Positions 1-9,082 are shown, counted from the stretch's first letter. The stretch is 64,000 nucleotides of DNA from Paenibacillus dendrobii (GCF_009807035.1 NZ_WUBI01000001.1:1612001-1676000), one strand, 5' to 3'. Numbers and translations: made by a program. Notes: generated by a model not told the origin, from the letters alone.

Positions 1-456
1 TCTTTCTCCGAATGCGGGCTCAGCCCGCAGAACACCCAGCAGCGCAACCTTGGCAATTTGCGTAAATATTGCCTCTTCATCACGGATCGAATCAGGGATA
101 AGCGCCGCTTCCCTTTCATCCACGAGGAAGTACTGACGGTGTCCGGCAGGACAGATGATCCTGTCTCCGGCCTTAATGCCCTCTACCCCGCTTCCGGTCG
201 CGATCACTTGCGCCGCCATGGAATAGCCGGGGTAAAATGGGTACTGAACCCAAGATGACCAGACCGTTCCCTCGTCGAAACACCCCTTCAGACAAGCAAG
301 CTCCGTTCCGGTACTTATCAGTGACTTTTGGGCTGCGCATAATAGTTGTCCCGGTCCAGGCTCGGGTACCGGCTCTTCAATGAGCTCGATCCGATCCGGT
401 CCCTGAAAGACGCAATTTAACGAGATGCGGCCTTGGGTTGTCGCAATGTTTGGCAT
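1..456 (-). CDS. MDR-family (zinc-type alcohol dehydrogenase-like) oxidoreductase, partial
   Basis: Reading leftward from ATG at 456 there is an open frame of 152 codons that runs off the window edge, so only the N-terminal part is present. The protein starts MPNIATTQGRISLN and contains the GroES-like core expected of medium-chain dehydrogenases: a TGTEL segment, a C-x-K-G turn, FYPGYSMAAQVIATGSGV and KAGDRIICPAGH. The later AQIAKVALLGVLRAEP matches the entry into the catalytic/Rossmann part. A purine-rich AAAGGAAG lies nine bases before the ATG. It follows the exporter operon in the same direction with a 77 bp gap, so it may be its last gene. Substrate cannot be inferred because the cofactor domain is outside the window. 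Confidence 0.75.
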   Translation of the reverse strand, partial: MPNIATTQGRISLNCVFQGPDRIELIEEPVPEPGPGQLLCAAQKSLISTGTELACLKGCFDEGTVWSSWVQYPFYPGYSMAAQVIATGSGVEGIKAGDRIICPAGHRQYFLVDEREAALIPDSIRDEEAIFTQIAKVALLGVLRAEPAFGER

Positions 457-533
457 GCATTGGCACTTCCTTTTCTCAGAGTAGGATACAAACCTTAATA
501 TTCTTCATTGCCTTCTGCTTCTGCAAAAAAATC

Positions 534-1337
534 TTAGCTGCTCGCGCTGCTGTATCCCTTCACGGCATGTTTCCAGAGCAACCGTACTGCCGCAAACAGC
601 AAAAGCGAACCGGCCAGAGCCAATCCCGCATAGAGCCAACTGAGATGCCCAAGCAGAAACATGGGGCCGAAGTTGGTTATCAGGAACAAAGGAATAACAA
701 ATGTACCGATCCGACGGACCCAGGCCGGGTAAATAGCCATGGGGAAATTATTGGCATCCCAGACGGAATTGGCAATCTCCGACACCGAGCTCGTCTGGAC
801 GAACCAAAATGATAGCAGCGCCGGAATAATCATCAGGCAGTACGTAATGACAACAGAGACGATCAGCAGCAGGACGAATCCCGCAAGTTGCAGGAACGTA
901 AGCGGAATGTCCATAGCGTGCCATCCGATTCCAATCATGGCGAATCCGACCAGAATATCGGGGATCGGCAGAGCCAGATCGACATAACGCAAAGAAGCCA
1001 TGAATTGGAGGGATACCGGCTTTGTCAGCATTAGATCAAGCGAGCCGTCTTTGATATACTCAGGAATCTTCGTGAAATTGGTAAAAAACAGGCCCACATA
1101 TATTCCCGTTGCCACGGTATGCATGCCAATGAATAGAAGCAGCCCTTCGGGCGGAACGCCGTCGACGTGAAGGTCGGTGCGGAAAACGACGAGCACATAC
1201 AAAAGCTTGGCAAACAGGTATACGGATTCGACAAGCAGACTCATCATAAAATTGCCTCGGAACTCCATCTGGGCGATAAGGCAGTTTTTGATGAAAATGC
1301 CGTACAGCCGCATGTATTTCCTCGCGATTTTAAACAT
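534..1337 (-). CDS. ABC-2 type exporter permease (DUF990-like), second subunit
   Basis: 267 residues with about six hydrophobic membrane-spanning stretches and no ATPase motifs. It begins MFKIARKYMRLYGIFIKN and carries the short amphipathic N-terminus typical of ABC-2/DUF990 permeases. It lies 12 bp after the preceding permease gene in the same direction, itself overlapping the ATPase, so the three genes form one ABC exporter with two different membrane subunits. Substrate unknown; the biosynthetic genes upstream suggest it moves their product. Confidence 0.8.
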   Translation of the reverse strand: MFKIARKYMRLYGIFIKNCLIAQMEFRGNFMMSLLVESVYLFAKLLYVLVVFRTDLHVDGVPPEGLLLFIGMHTVATGIYVGLFFTNFTKIPEYIKDGSLDLMLTKPVSLQFMASLRYVDLALPIPDILVGFAMIGIGWHAMDIPLTFLQLAGFVLLLIVSVVITYCLMIIPALLSFWFVQTSSVSEIANSVWDANNFPMAIYPAWVRRIGTFVIPLFLITNFGPMFLLGHLSWLYAGLALAGSLLLFAAVRLLWKHAVKGYSSASS

Positions 1338-1349
1338 ACGGATCGTCCC

Positions 1350-2159
1350 TCACCCCCCAACCGCCGAATATTTCTTCATGGCGATACGCCATGTCAGACG
1401 GGAGAGCCAGAGGAACAGCAATATCCACCCGCACTGGATCAACAGGCCTTGATACATCGCTGCCGCCTGCGTTTTGCCGCTGAGGACATTGACCGGAAAA
1501 TAAATCGTATACGGAAACGGAGTATACTGAAGCCCCTTCACAACCGTTTCCCCGAAAATTTCCAGAGGAAACATGCCACCACTCAAAATATTGATAAGCA
1601 GACTGGTAATCAGGAAGAAGTATGAGATCTCATGCAGATAGAATGCGCTCGCGCAAATGCAGTAAGCGATCAGGAAATTGAGCAGCAGCGCCCCCCACAG
1701 CGTGATAGCGAACAAGATCAAACGCACGGCCTGAAGCTCAAGCAAGTCGCCCGCGGACGCAAACCATATTATCCCGGCGAGCAGCAAGGCCGTAATCCCG
1801 TAATAAATCGCCTTTTGACCGAAAAAGGATATCAGGCGATAACTGAAATAGCTTACCGGCTTGATCAAATATTTGTTGAGACCGCCGTTTTTGATATCGT
1901 CCGCAATCTGGTGCTCGAACTGGGTAGCAATCAGCTTGGAGACCAGCCCGGCTAGAATCGTATACAAAATAATTTGACCGTACGAATACGAGAACAGCGC
2001 GGTCTGGCCGGAATTCCGGTACACCGCCGTCCAGATGAAATACTGCACAAGAATCGGAAACGCGGCCCCGAGAAGGCTCAGAAAGAAGTGAAACCGGTAT
2101 TCCATCGAATGCTGGACGCCCATCGAAAAAACTGCCGAATACAATCTGCGTCTGTTCAT
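1350..2159 (-). CDS. ABC-2 type exporter permease (DUF990-like), first subunit
   Basis: 269 residues, about six membrane segments, starting MNRRRLYSAVFSMGVQHSME. The start codon overlaps the stop of the ATPase gene (ATGA-type overlap at 2156-2159), a sign of translational coupling. The pairing with a second, similar-length permease directly downstream fits a heterodimeric ABC-2 membrane domain. No extracellular catalytic domain is present. Confidence 0.8.
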   Translation of the reverse strand: MNRRRLYSAVFSMGVQHSMEYRFHFFLSLLGAAFPILVQYFIWTAVYRNSGQTALFSYSYGQIILYTILAGLVSKLIATQFEHQIADDIKNGGLNKYLIKPVSYFSYRLISFFGQKAIYYGITALLLAGIIWFASAGDLLELQAVRLILFAITLWGALLLNFLIAYCICASAFYLHEISYFFLITSLLINILSGGMFPLEIFGETVVKGLQYTPFPYTIYFPVNVLSGKTQAAAMYQGLLIQCGWILLFLWLSRLTWRIAMKKYSAVGG

Positions 2160-3139
2160 ACGGCCGATTCCTTACGATAGAGCATCGAAATGCCTTCCTC
2201 GATCGGCACGTCCTCAATCGTCCAGTCAACGATCGGAAATGAATCAAGCACGACGCGCGACACTTCCTTCAAACGATACTTAGGCAGCTCCAGAACAGCG
2301 TTATAGCCGTCTGTGCTGACAATTTTCCCGAATTTGGCCAACATCTGCTCGGCAACGGGTTCGGAGAACTGCAGCCTTATAATTTTCTGTTCGCCGAACA
2401 AATCATTAATTTTGTGAAGATCCCCGTCGTACAGAAGACTTCCTTGGTTAATAATAATCGTCCGCTTGCACAAGTCTTCCACATCCTTCATGTAGTGGCT
2501 CGTCAGCAGGATCGTCGCTCCAAACTGCTCATTATAATATTTCAGAAACTCCCTGACCTTCTTCTGAGAAGGAAAATCGAGGCCAATCGTCGGCTCATCG
2601 AGATATAGCAGCCGTGGCTGGTGAATCAGAGCGGCAATCAGCTCCATTTTCATTCGTTCACCCAAGGACAGCCGGCGCACCTGCACGTTCAGAAGATCCT
2701 GTACATCGAGCATTTCAGAAAGTTCGGCCAGATTTCGGCGGTAGAGATCATCATCCACGTCATAAATGCATTTATTCAAATAAATCGACTCGCTTGCGGG
2801 AAGATCCCACCAAAGCTGGTTTTTCTGACCCATTACAATTGAGAAAAGTCGCTTGAATTCATTCTTCCTCTCCCAAGGGACATACCCAAGCACATTGGCC
2901 TCCCCGCTGGTGGGATACAGAATGCCCGATAGCATTTTGAGCGTCGTAGTCTTCCCTGCCCCGTTAGGCCCGAGAAATCCGACGCACTCGCCGGGGCCGA
3001 TGTCGAAGGAAACGGACTTAACCGCTTCCCTCAGCAACGACTTACGGGCGAACAAGTTTTTCAGCGAATTCCTCAGACCCGCTTCTTTCCGGTAATACAC
3101 AAACGATTTGTGCAGCTCCCGCACACGGATAAAGTCCAT
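2156..3139 (-). CDS. ABC transporter ATP-binding protein
   Basis: 327 residues from the chosen start MDFIRVRELHK; AGGAGGAGCGGGA directly precedes this ATG, and upstream codons in the same frame look non-coding. Walker A is GPNGAGKTT (about residues 57-65), the signature is LSLGERMKME, Walker B is LLYLDEPTIGLD and the switch histidine is in TSHYMKD. A C-terminal extension of about 90 residues follows the nucleotide-binding domain, as in other exporters with DUF990-type permeases. It powers the two permeases encoded immediately downstream. Confidence 0.92.
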   Translation of the reverse strand: MDFIRVRELHKSFVYYRKEAGLRNSLKNLFARKSLLREAVKSVSFDIGPGECVGFLGPNGAGKTTTLKMLSGILYPTSGEANVLGYVPWERKNEFKRLFSIVMGQKNQLWWDLPASESIYLNKCIYDVDDDLYRRNLAELSEMLDVQDLLNVQVRRLSLGERMKMELIAALIHQPRLLYLDEPTIGLDFPSQKKVREFLKYYNEQFGATILLTSHYMKDVEDLCKRTIIINQGSLLYDGDLHKINDLFGEQKIIRLQFSEPVAEQMLAKFGKIVSTDGYNAVLELPKYRLKEVSRVVLDSFPIVDWTIEDVPIEEGISMLYRKESAV

Positions 3140-3207
3140 TCCCGCTCCTCCTGAACGATTGCATGTTTTGCCTGATTGGGCGGCATAAAGCATAAAAGTT
3201 AAAACGC

Positions 3208-4383
3208 TTAAATTCCATTATTGTAAAGAAGCACGCATTTCGAGCAAATCGGCATCAGGCCGCAGGCCAGAACCTCACGCTGTTTCCGGAGGTCTTCGCC
3301 GTGAAAAACATCCGCCATGCTTTCTTCGTATAAATTACCGACGCTGAATTCCGGGAAAAATTTGCACGGATTCACTTTGCCGTCCGGCATCACATCCATC
3401 CGATTTGAGATCGAAAAGCACTTCGTCCGCTTCATGGCCGGCTTCTCGCTGCCGCGGATAAAATCTTCTACCTCATCGGGCTCCAGTGCAGGCTGATAAC
3501 GGATGCGTACATTCCATACACGGGAATTGACGCGTTTAAGCTCCTCGATTAATGTGTCAAAATTATCTGGTGAGATGTGGAATGTGAAGGAATGCCAGCT
3601 GTTCTTGTGACCTTCCGCAAAGCGGGAGGCCAAGTGCGGGTAATGAGCATCGAAGTAGGTATCCATTTTCTCTGCCGTATCGTTCGGGATATACCAGGGG
3701 AAGCAGAAGTAGACGGAATCGACGCCCATCTCTTCGAAAAATTCCATAAAACTATAGAGTTTGCCGACCATTTGGTCGTTCACCGTCAAGGCCACGGACA
3801 CCTTGCCTTTATACAGGCCCTGCTTTTGCAAATCCAGCAGAAGTTGAATGGCGTGGACCACTCTCTTAAACGTACCTTTGCCCCGAATGGCGTCGTTCTC
3901 CTCCTCGAAACCTTCCAGACTGACCAGCATGACCAGATTTTCCGACATCTTCAAGATGGAGTCCAGCTTCCGCTCGATCAGAATCGCATTGGTACAAATG
4001 GTCGTATATCGATCTTCTTTGGCCAGTAGCTCCGCAAGCTCATCGAACTTGGTGTAGAACAGCGGCTCCCCGCCCCACAAGAACACGCGCGATTTGCGTT
4101 CTCTCGTTTCGGCCAGAAGCTTCTCCACGACGGAGATTTCGATTTCGTCTTTCTTCTCTTGTTTGTCAAAACCATGATGAAATCCGTCAGCATTCCATTC
4201 GAAACAGTGCGTACAGCGCAAGTTGCAGCCGTTATTGAGCTTAATCCCGATTTCATAAGGTACCGGGGCTGCGTACGTCGGGTCTTCTTGGCGCTTTCTC
4301 CCCGTTTCCGATAGCTGAACCAAGGTTCTTTTCATATTGCTAAATGTCAGTTGATCAAATGTAACTGCTGTTTTCGGCTGCAT
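3208..4383 (-). CDS. radical SAM / SPASM-domain enzyme
   Basis: 391 residues starting MQPKTAVTFDQL at 4383, chosen because GGGAGGAAAACTT precedes it; the longer open frame upstream lies inside the glycosyltransferase gene. The radical SAM cluster motif CNLRCTHC is at about residues 53-60, followed by the GGEPLF segment. A C-terminal SPASM-like cysteine set (NPCKFFPEF ... CGLMPICSKC) indicates auxiliary Fe-S cluster binding, usual in enzymes that modify peptides or carrier-bound substrates. The start lies within the end of the glycosyltransferase gene (29 bp overlap). It probably performs a radical modification in the product pathway; no precursor peptide is obvious nearby. Confidence 0.88.
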   Translation of the reverse strand: MQPKTAVTFDQLTFSNMKRTLVQLSETGRKRQEDPTYAAPVPYEIGIKLNNGCNLRCTHCFEWNADGFHHGFDKQEKKDEIEISVVEKLLAETRERKSRVFLWGGEPLFYTKFDELAELLAKEDRYTTICTNAILIERKLDSILKMSENLVMLVSLEGFEEENDAIRGKGTFKRVVHAIQLLLDLQKQGLYKGKVSVALTVNDQMVGKLYSFMEFFEEMGVDSVYFCFPWYIPNDTAEKMDTYFDAHYPHLASRFAEGHKNSWHSFTFHISPDNFDTLIEELKRVNSRVWNVRIRYQPALEPDEVEDFIRGSEKPAMKRTKCFSISNRMDVMPDGKVNPCKFFPEFSVGNLYEESMADVFHGEDLRKQREVLACGLMPICSKCVLLYNNGI

Positions 4384-5461
4384 AAGTTTTCCTCCCAAAA
4401 TGGTTGATTTTAGATCGGTGCTCCACCAGACGCTTGCACATTTCCTCCAGCAGATCGTCCGAATAGTTCCCGGTTTTCCATTCCGTAAAACGAATCCCGA
4501 AACCGCAAGCTTCCCAATAATTTGAATTATGTAACTCATGATCGCCGAACGGCTCCAGCATGATAAATGGGATTCCAAATGACAGCGAGTCGTTCAACGT
4601 CGCTCCTCCCGGCTTGCTGATAATTGCTGCGCAGTTTCGCATCAGATACATGTAAGCGGAGTAATCCCCGAGCGGATACTCCCTGAGCACACCATCTGTA
4701 CGGACATACCGGATCATCGGCGGGAACGTGTGCCTTCCCAGCGCGTCGCGGCTCCACGGATCCCAGCTTATTTGCGTTCCGAAGTAGCGCGTTATTCCGT
4801 CATCTTCATCTACCTCGGAGGGATCATATACGATGACATCAAGACCTCGGCCAAGCAGGCGCAGCTCCGAGATGGTTGCGGCATACGTACCGATCCCCCA
4901 GCCGCCGCCATGGATCAGAATGCGTCCGGTTCGCTCCCCGTAAGGCAGTGGCTCCACTTCGTCCGAAGCGATATAACTGCCAGGGGACAGCTGAGAGGGC
5001 TCGTAGAACCAGACATTGTTATAGCCGGGGTATAGCTCTTTGTGTACTTTGAATGACGGCGTATCCCATGCATCCAACCGGATGAGCCGAATGTCCAGTA
5101 GTCTGCCGGCAGCTGCCTTATAGCGCTCAAGGATCGGCAGCCAAAAGCCGGTAAACACGGCAAAGCGCGAAATACCGGCTTGTTTCCAGGCGTCCAGCAG
5201 CCTTTGTACCGATTCCTCGTCCAGGGCAGCGTCTATGGGCTTCGCCAGCTTGTGCCCCATACGGGCTACAGCAAAATTCGCATGGAATGCTTTTTTAGTG
5301 GAACGGATTTTATTGCGCACTTCTTCCTGATACACGTTCTCCAGAACTTGAACGTCCGTTTCAATACCCTTGGTTTGCAGGTACGTGTGCAGATGCATAG
5401 CTGGAATGTAAGCGCCGAGCGAATTCCCCGACGCAAGCAAGATAACCGAAGATGAATGCAT
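4355..5461 (-). CDS. GT-B-like glycosyltransferase (MurG/UGT-like C-terminal motif)
   Basis: 368 residues from MHSSSVILLASGNSLGAYIP; a longer frame to 5563 overlaps the ATP-grasp gene and is unlikely. The N-terminus has a beta-strand and glycine-rich turn seen in GT-B enzymes. Near the C-terminus ISKPGGATLNDSLSFGIP followed by DHELHN is the donor-sugar binding motif of MurG/UDP-glycosyltransferase relatives. It sits between the ATP-grasp ligase and the radical SAM gene, so it may glycosylate the same intermediate. Donor and acceptor are unknown. Confidence 0.72.
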   Translation of the reverse strand: MHSSSVILLASGNSLGAYIPAMHLHTYLQTKGIETDVQVLENVYQEEVRNKIRSTKKAFHANFAVARMGHKLAKPIDAALDEESVQRLLDAWKQAGISRFAVFTGFWLPILERYKAAAGRLLDIRLIRLDAWDTPSFKVHKELYPGYNNVWFYEPSQLSPGSYIASDEVEPLPYGERTGRILIHGGGWGIGTYAATISELRLLGRGLDVIVYDPSEVDEDDGITRYFGTQISWDPWSRDALGRHTFPPMIRYVRTDGVLREYPLGDYSAYMYLMRNCAAIISKPGGATLNDSLSFGIPFIMLEPFGDHELHNSNYWEACGFGIRFTEWKTGNYSDDLLEEMCKRLVEHRSKINHFGRKTYAAENSSYI

Positions 5462-5483
5462 GCGCAGCCCCCGTGTTCCAGAT

Positions 5484-6989
5484 TTAGTTGTACACCTTAA
5501 CCGACAAGTCAGCGAGCACCTGCCGCAGCCTTTCGACCAGTTCACTGCGATGCCCGTCGTCACGGCCGACTACCGATACGTACAGCCTTCCCTTCGGCAT
5601 GCCCCGTTTGTTCAGTGTGCCCGCGGCAATCCGGCGACGGGTCAGTATCTCGTTTACCATGACGGTATTAGATGAGAGAGGAACGATTCCGCACCCGCCG
5701 GGGGCCGTCAACAGAATCCCTGATACGCGCAGAGCGTGCAACAGCCTCCCGAATGCGAAGCCTTCCGGAAGTCCGAGGGACAAGAACGTCAGCCAACCTG
5801 TGAGGCCGTACGTTTCCCAGCTTTTATCGAGATAAGCATTAATGAGTCCCATGGATTTCCGTGCATTAATCTCCACAATAGGGACGATGCTCCCATCCTT
5901 CAAGATCATGGAGTCGAAACAGACAAAACCGTGATATCCGTCTTCCGCCAGTAACCGGAGCGCTTTATCCATCACACTGAAGTAGCCGGCACCCTCGATC
6001 TGCTGGATAAAAGCTTCATCCGCCGTGACCGACCCGCCATAATTTTGTTGGTGGTTAATCATGCGCTGTACGGAAATGAAATCCGTCTCGCCGTTCTCTC
6101 GGATGAACCATTGTGAACTGAAGTCGGTCTCTTTCGGCAGCAATGGCTCCAACAGGAATTGCGAGCGCAGTCCGCTGCCCTCCTGCTTATGCAGGTGCTC
6201 CACTATTCTTCGCTGCAATCCTTCCGTCTCGATAAGCAGATTGCCCTTGCCTGAAACACCGAAGGGATCCTTCAGCAAATATGCCCCCCGCTTCAAAAGC
6301 ACATTTCCGGCTGCCTCCACCTCCGCCGCACTGCTTGCCTCCGTGCCGTAGCACCTCTCTCCGATTTGAGCCAGGAGCCGGTTGGAATACAGCTTGGAGT
6401 TGACGCGTACAACCGTCTCAAGCTCAGGCAATGGGCTGAAAGGTCCTGCCGTGTGCAAGTAAGCTTCCGTATCCGCCGTAATCGCGTACGGAGATAGCGC
6501 GCCGGTAAACACCGATGATTCATCCTGAGATTGTTGTGATCCTGCGGTAGTATTCACCCCTGAGTCGGATTCACGCAGGTCTGGGCCATCAGGATATCCT
6601 GAGACCGCTGCCCGCATGACACTATTTTTTACAGGGACTTGAAGCCGGGCCTGCTGGGCTGCGAGTTTGAACATGCACTGCTTGAATTCATCCAGTCCGG
6701 GCAGAGGCTGATTATCATCGTTCAAATCATAGTGGTAGCGGGTCTCAAAAGAGAAGCCTAGCCCGTTTAGGTACTCGTGTATCTCCGGGTCCATCCTGCA
6801 GCGAGTATATAGAACATCGCCCGGCCCGCAGAACGGAAATAGCAACTCGTCCATACATAGGACAATGGATTCACGGTCCTTATCGGGCATTGCGGGCAGG
6901 CGCGCAAGATCAAGATCCCTCCAGCGCGTTTCCGGATCGAAGGAGCCCATTACGATTTTTGGAGTTACTCCGGCTTCATGACTTGACAT
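5484..6989 (-). CDS. ATP-grasp ligase (PGM1/preATP-grasp-like)
   Basis: 501 residues. The central and C-terminal parts carry ATP-grasp hallmarks: LLKDPFGVSGKGNLLIE (glycine-rich loop) and GFVCFDSMILKDG with PIVEINARKS (metal-binding Glu/Asn). The tail GILLTAPGGCGIVPLSS ... KGRLYVSVVG resembles the C-terminal domain of PGM1-type peptide ligases as I remember it. Residues 1-120 would be a preATP-grasp domain. The start overlaps the ACP stop by 14 bp, implying coupled translation. Likely it forms an amide or ester bond with an acyl-phosphate intermediate, perhaps with an ACP-bound partner. Family naming is from motif memory. Confidence 0.75.
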   Translation of the reverse strand: MSSHEAGVTPKIVMGSFDPETRWRDLDLARLPAMPDKDRESIVLCMDELLFPFCGPGDVLYTRCRMDPEIHEYLNGLGFSFETRYHYDLNDDNQPLPGLDEFKQCMFKLAAQQARLQVPVKNSVMRAAVSGYPDGPDLRESDSGVNTTAGSQQSQDESSVFTGALSPYAITADTEAYLHTAGPFSPLPELETVVRVNSKLYSNRLLAQIGERCYGTEASSAAEVEAAGNVLLKRGAYLLKDPFGVSGKGNLLIETEGLQRRIVEHLHKQEGSGLRSQFLLEPLLPKETDFSSQWFIRENGETDFISVQRMINHQQNYGGSVTADEAFIQQIEGAGYFSVMDKALRLLAEDGYHGFVCFDSMILKDGSIVPIVEINARKSMGLINAYLDKSWETYGLTGWLTFLSLGLPEGFAFGRLLHALRVSGILLTAPGGCGIVPLSSNTVMVNEILTRRRIAAGTLNKRGMPKGRLYVSVVGRDDGHRSELVERLRQVLADLSVKVYN

Positions 6990-7251
6990 CTTCGTATAGC
7001 AGCTGCTCCCGCGGCTGGCAGCTTTTCAGAAAATCCATAAACGTGTTGATCGACTGGAGATGCTCATAATCAAATTCGTCATAGTCAATGACTACGTTCA
7101 ATTGTTCTTCAACTTTGAGCATAAACTGGATCATTTGCAGGGAATCGAGGCCGATATCGTTGTTCAGATGTGTTTCGGGGGACAGGGATTGGCGGAGTTC
7201 GGGTTGATCTTCATTGATCGCACATAAAATGTCTACGATTTTTTCGTACAT
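6976..7251 (-). CDS. acyl carrier protein
   Basis: 91 residues with the phosphopantetheine attachment motif GLDSLQMIQFM (Ser at about residue 37), acidic helices and normal ACP length. It is the first gene after the promoter at 7361-7389 and is coupled to the ATP-grasp gene by overlap. There is no fatty-acid or polyketide synthase nearby, so it is probably a dedicated carrier that presents an amino acid or acyl group to the ATP-grasp, glycosyltransferase and radical SAM enzymes. Confidence 0.9.
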   Translation of the reverse strand: MYEKIVDILCAINEDQPELRQSLSPETHLNNDIGLDSLQMIQFMLKVEEQLNVVIDYDEFDYEHLQSINTFMDFLKSCQPREQLLYEDVKS

Positions 7252-7360
7252 AACTACACTCCTTTAAAGGGTTAATGTATGAGGGTAAAACCAAATCCTT
7301 ACGTATAAAATCCATGAACTAACGGCTTAACTCTTCCCTCCTTTTACCATTGTTACAATT

Positions 7361-7389
7361 ATTATCCTCAAACCGTTAAAATCTGTCAA
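7361..7389 (-). promoter_or_regulatory. sigma-A-type promoter for the ACP/ATP-grasp/radical SAM operon
   Basis: On the minus strand TTGACA (7389-7384) is separated by 17 bp from GATAAT (7366-7361), close to the consensus. It leaves a leader of roughly 100 nt before the ACP start at 7251. Confidence 0.7.
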
Positions 7390-7487
7390 TTGTTATTAAT
7401 TTAATAACTAATAGAAAAAATATGAAAATTTTGCGACAAGTACAATACATAAATCTCTCGATTCTATTTATCTAAACGCCGAGAGTC

Positions 7488-7620
7488 TTAATGCACACCA
7501 CCAAGTTCTTGTATAGATTCTTCTAACGTTTTAACATTCTCTTGGTTTGATAAAGCTTGTTCTGTCCATTCCACAAAATGTAATTCTATAAAATAACTCG
7601 CTATTCGCTTCTAAGATAGC
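7488..7620 (-). pseudogene. C-terminal remnant of an unrecognised gene
   Basis: A minus-strand frame reads ...YFIELHFVEWTEQALSNQ... and ends ELGGVH before a TAA at 7490-7488. The preceding codons continue sensibly only in another frame (AILEANSELFY), so a frameshift is likely and no start is present. The 483 bp between the ACP gene and the SLH remnant otherwise holds only the promoter and a terminator. Confidence 0.35.
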
Positions 7621-7697
7621 ATCAGGTTTACTAGGGATGAATCCGTGCTGTGAAATTCAGTATCCGGCAAGAACCGTCATTGCTCCTCATTGAAAGC

Positions 7698-7732
7698 AAA
7701 AAGACGAGCCATCGTCTTCGGCTCGTCTTTCA
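7698..7732. terminator. bidirectional rho-independent terminator
   Basis: AAAGACGAGCC and GGCTCGTCTTT form a perfect 11-bp stem around a 9-nt loop, with A- and T-rich flanks on both sides. Confidence 0.75.
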
Positions 7733-7734
7733 TT

Positions 7735-7935
7735 TCACATTGCCCCGTCAATTAATCCCGTTATAATAAGCATTCTGTGGATAAGCACAGCTGTTTCGGC
7801 GCGAGTCAGCGGCTGCTGCGGACGCAGCTTGTTACCGTAGCCTTCCATAAAGTTAGCCCCGATTGCGGCTTTAATGGCTTCACTGGCCCAACTTCCGATC
7901 TGATCACGGTCAGCGAAAACGGACAGATCTGCCGC
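7735..7935 (-). pseudogene. remnant of an S-layer-homology (SLH) domain protein
   Basis: The last about 60 residues of this frame, from SVFADRDQIGSWASEAIKAA to RPQQPLTRAETAVLIHRML, are a recognisable single SLH repeat with the conserved ITRAE-like motif. The residues before it in the frame to 8046 do not look like protein and there is no signal peptide, so the N-terminus of a secreted surface protein is missing. It marks an old deletion or rearrangement at the edge of the accessory region. The 8047-8265 gap shows nothing besides an AT-rich upstream region for the next gene. Confidence 0.6.
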
Positions 7936-8265
7936 GTGATTTCGCGATGACACTTCTTCCACGATTATACATCTGACAACAAAGAAGCGGAAGCCATTAC
8001 ATGTCATTGATTTGTCATGAATCATAGGCCATCTTGATCTGCTCATTCTATTGCTTTAAATATAATTTTGAGTGAGGACCGTGTTACAGCTCTAGGTTTA
8101 AATAAGACCAGAGACAGAGTCAATCAACCCGCAACAAAACTCTCTAAGAAATGATTCATTTTCCAACAACAACAAAAATATGATAAAATACAGTAATTAT
8201 TTATTGTAAATCAATAAACCATGTAATAAATTCAAAATTGACAATTCATTTGTGAGGTGCTTTTT

Positions 8266-8745
8266 ATGAAACGTGAAACACTCTTTTTAAAAATCGCTCT
8301 TTTTCTTATGGGTATTCCGATTCTGGCTTTGTGTATATTTGTGCTGCCCAGTATAGGTAAAGAAGCAGCAGAACTTTTTCCAAAGTTGGCTTATTTGCAA
8401 TATCCATCATTAATAGCCGTGTATGTAACAGCGATCGCATATTTCGCAGCATTGTATCAGGCATTTAAACTTTTGAGCTATATTGACAAGAACCAGGCTT
8501 TTTCAGAATTATCTGTAAGAGCTTTAAAGAATATAAAATTCTGTGCAATCACAATCAGCATCTTTTACGTGGCATTCTTGCCTCTTTTATATCTCATGGC
8601 AGAGATCGACGATGCCCCAGGCATCATAGTACTCGGATTGGTCATTATTTTGGCTTCACTTGTAATCGCAGTCTTTGCTGCTGTCCTTCAAAAGCTATTA
8701 AAAAACGCCATAGAAATAAAATCAGAAAATGACTTAACGGTCTGA
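8266..8745 (+). CDS. DUF2975-like integral membrane protein
   Basis: 159 residues beginning MKRETLFLKIALFLMGIP, with TGAGGTGC seven bases upstream. Four hydrophobic segments (about 10-32, 47-70, 90-115 and 123-145) fit the DUF2975 four-helix membrane family. It is followed 11 bp later by a small HTH gene, the usual DUF2975 plus Cro/C1 regulator arrangement in Bacillales. Function unknown; it may be a membrane partner of that regulator. Confidence 0.75.
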   Translation: MKRETLFLKIALFLMGIPILALCIFVLPSIGKEAAELFPKLAYLQYPSLIAVYVTAIAYFAALYQAFKLLSYIDKNQAFSELSVRALKNIKFCAITISIFYVAFLPLLYLMAEIDDAPGIIVLGLVIILASLVIAVFAAVLQKLLKNAIEIKSENDLTV

Positions 8746-8756
8746 GGTGAAAAACA

Positions 8757-8978
8757 ATGGCAATAATCATCAATATTGACGTGATGTTGGCTAAACGAAA
8801 AATGAGTGTAACCGAACTTTCGGAGAGGGTTGGAATAACGATGGCTAACCTTTCTATCTTGAAAAATGGAAAGGCAAAAGCAATTAGGCTGACTACGTTA
8901 GAGGCCATTTGCAAAGCCTTAGAATGTCAGCCCGGAGATATTTTAGAATATCAAATTGACGAAGATACTCTAGATTAA
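8757..8978 (+). CDS. small Cro/C1-type HTH regulator
   Basis: 73 residues that are almost entirely one helix-turn-helix domain: MSVTELSERVGITMANLSIL, then LTTLEAICKALECQPGDIL, the standard end of YozG/HTH_26-type repressors. RBS GAGGTGA precedes the ATG. Co-transcribed with the DUF2975 gene and closed by the terminator at 9022-9048. It probably regulates its own two-gene operon. Confidence 0.85.
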   Translation: MAIIINIDVMLAKRKMSVTELSERVGITMANLSILKNGKAKAIRLTTLEAICKALECQPGDILEYQIDEDTLD

Positions 8979-9021
8979 ATGCAGAACTCGCAGTTTATTG
9001 AGAGCAATCTCTTTATACAAC

Positions 9022-9048
9022 AAGACGCATTCAATATGAATGCGTCTT
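9022..9048 (+). terminator. rho-independent terminator
   Basis: AAGACGCATTCA and TGAATGCGTCTT form a 12-bp stem with a 3-nt loop followed by a T-rich stretch, just after the HTH gene. Confidence 0.8.
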
Positions 9049-9082
9049 TGTACTTCTCTAATAAGAGGGTGTCCCTCTTAGG

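Noticed and set aside
3208-7251. Calling the ACP/ATP-grasp/radical SAM operon a RiPP (graspetide plus SPASM) cluster
   Set aside because: ATP-grasp plus SPASM occurs in such systems, but there is no precursor peptide ORF and an ACP and glycosyltransferase are not usual there.
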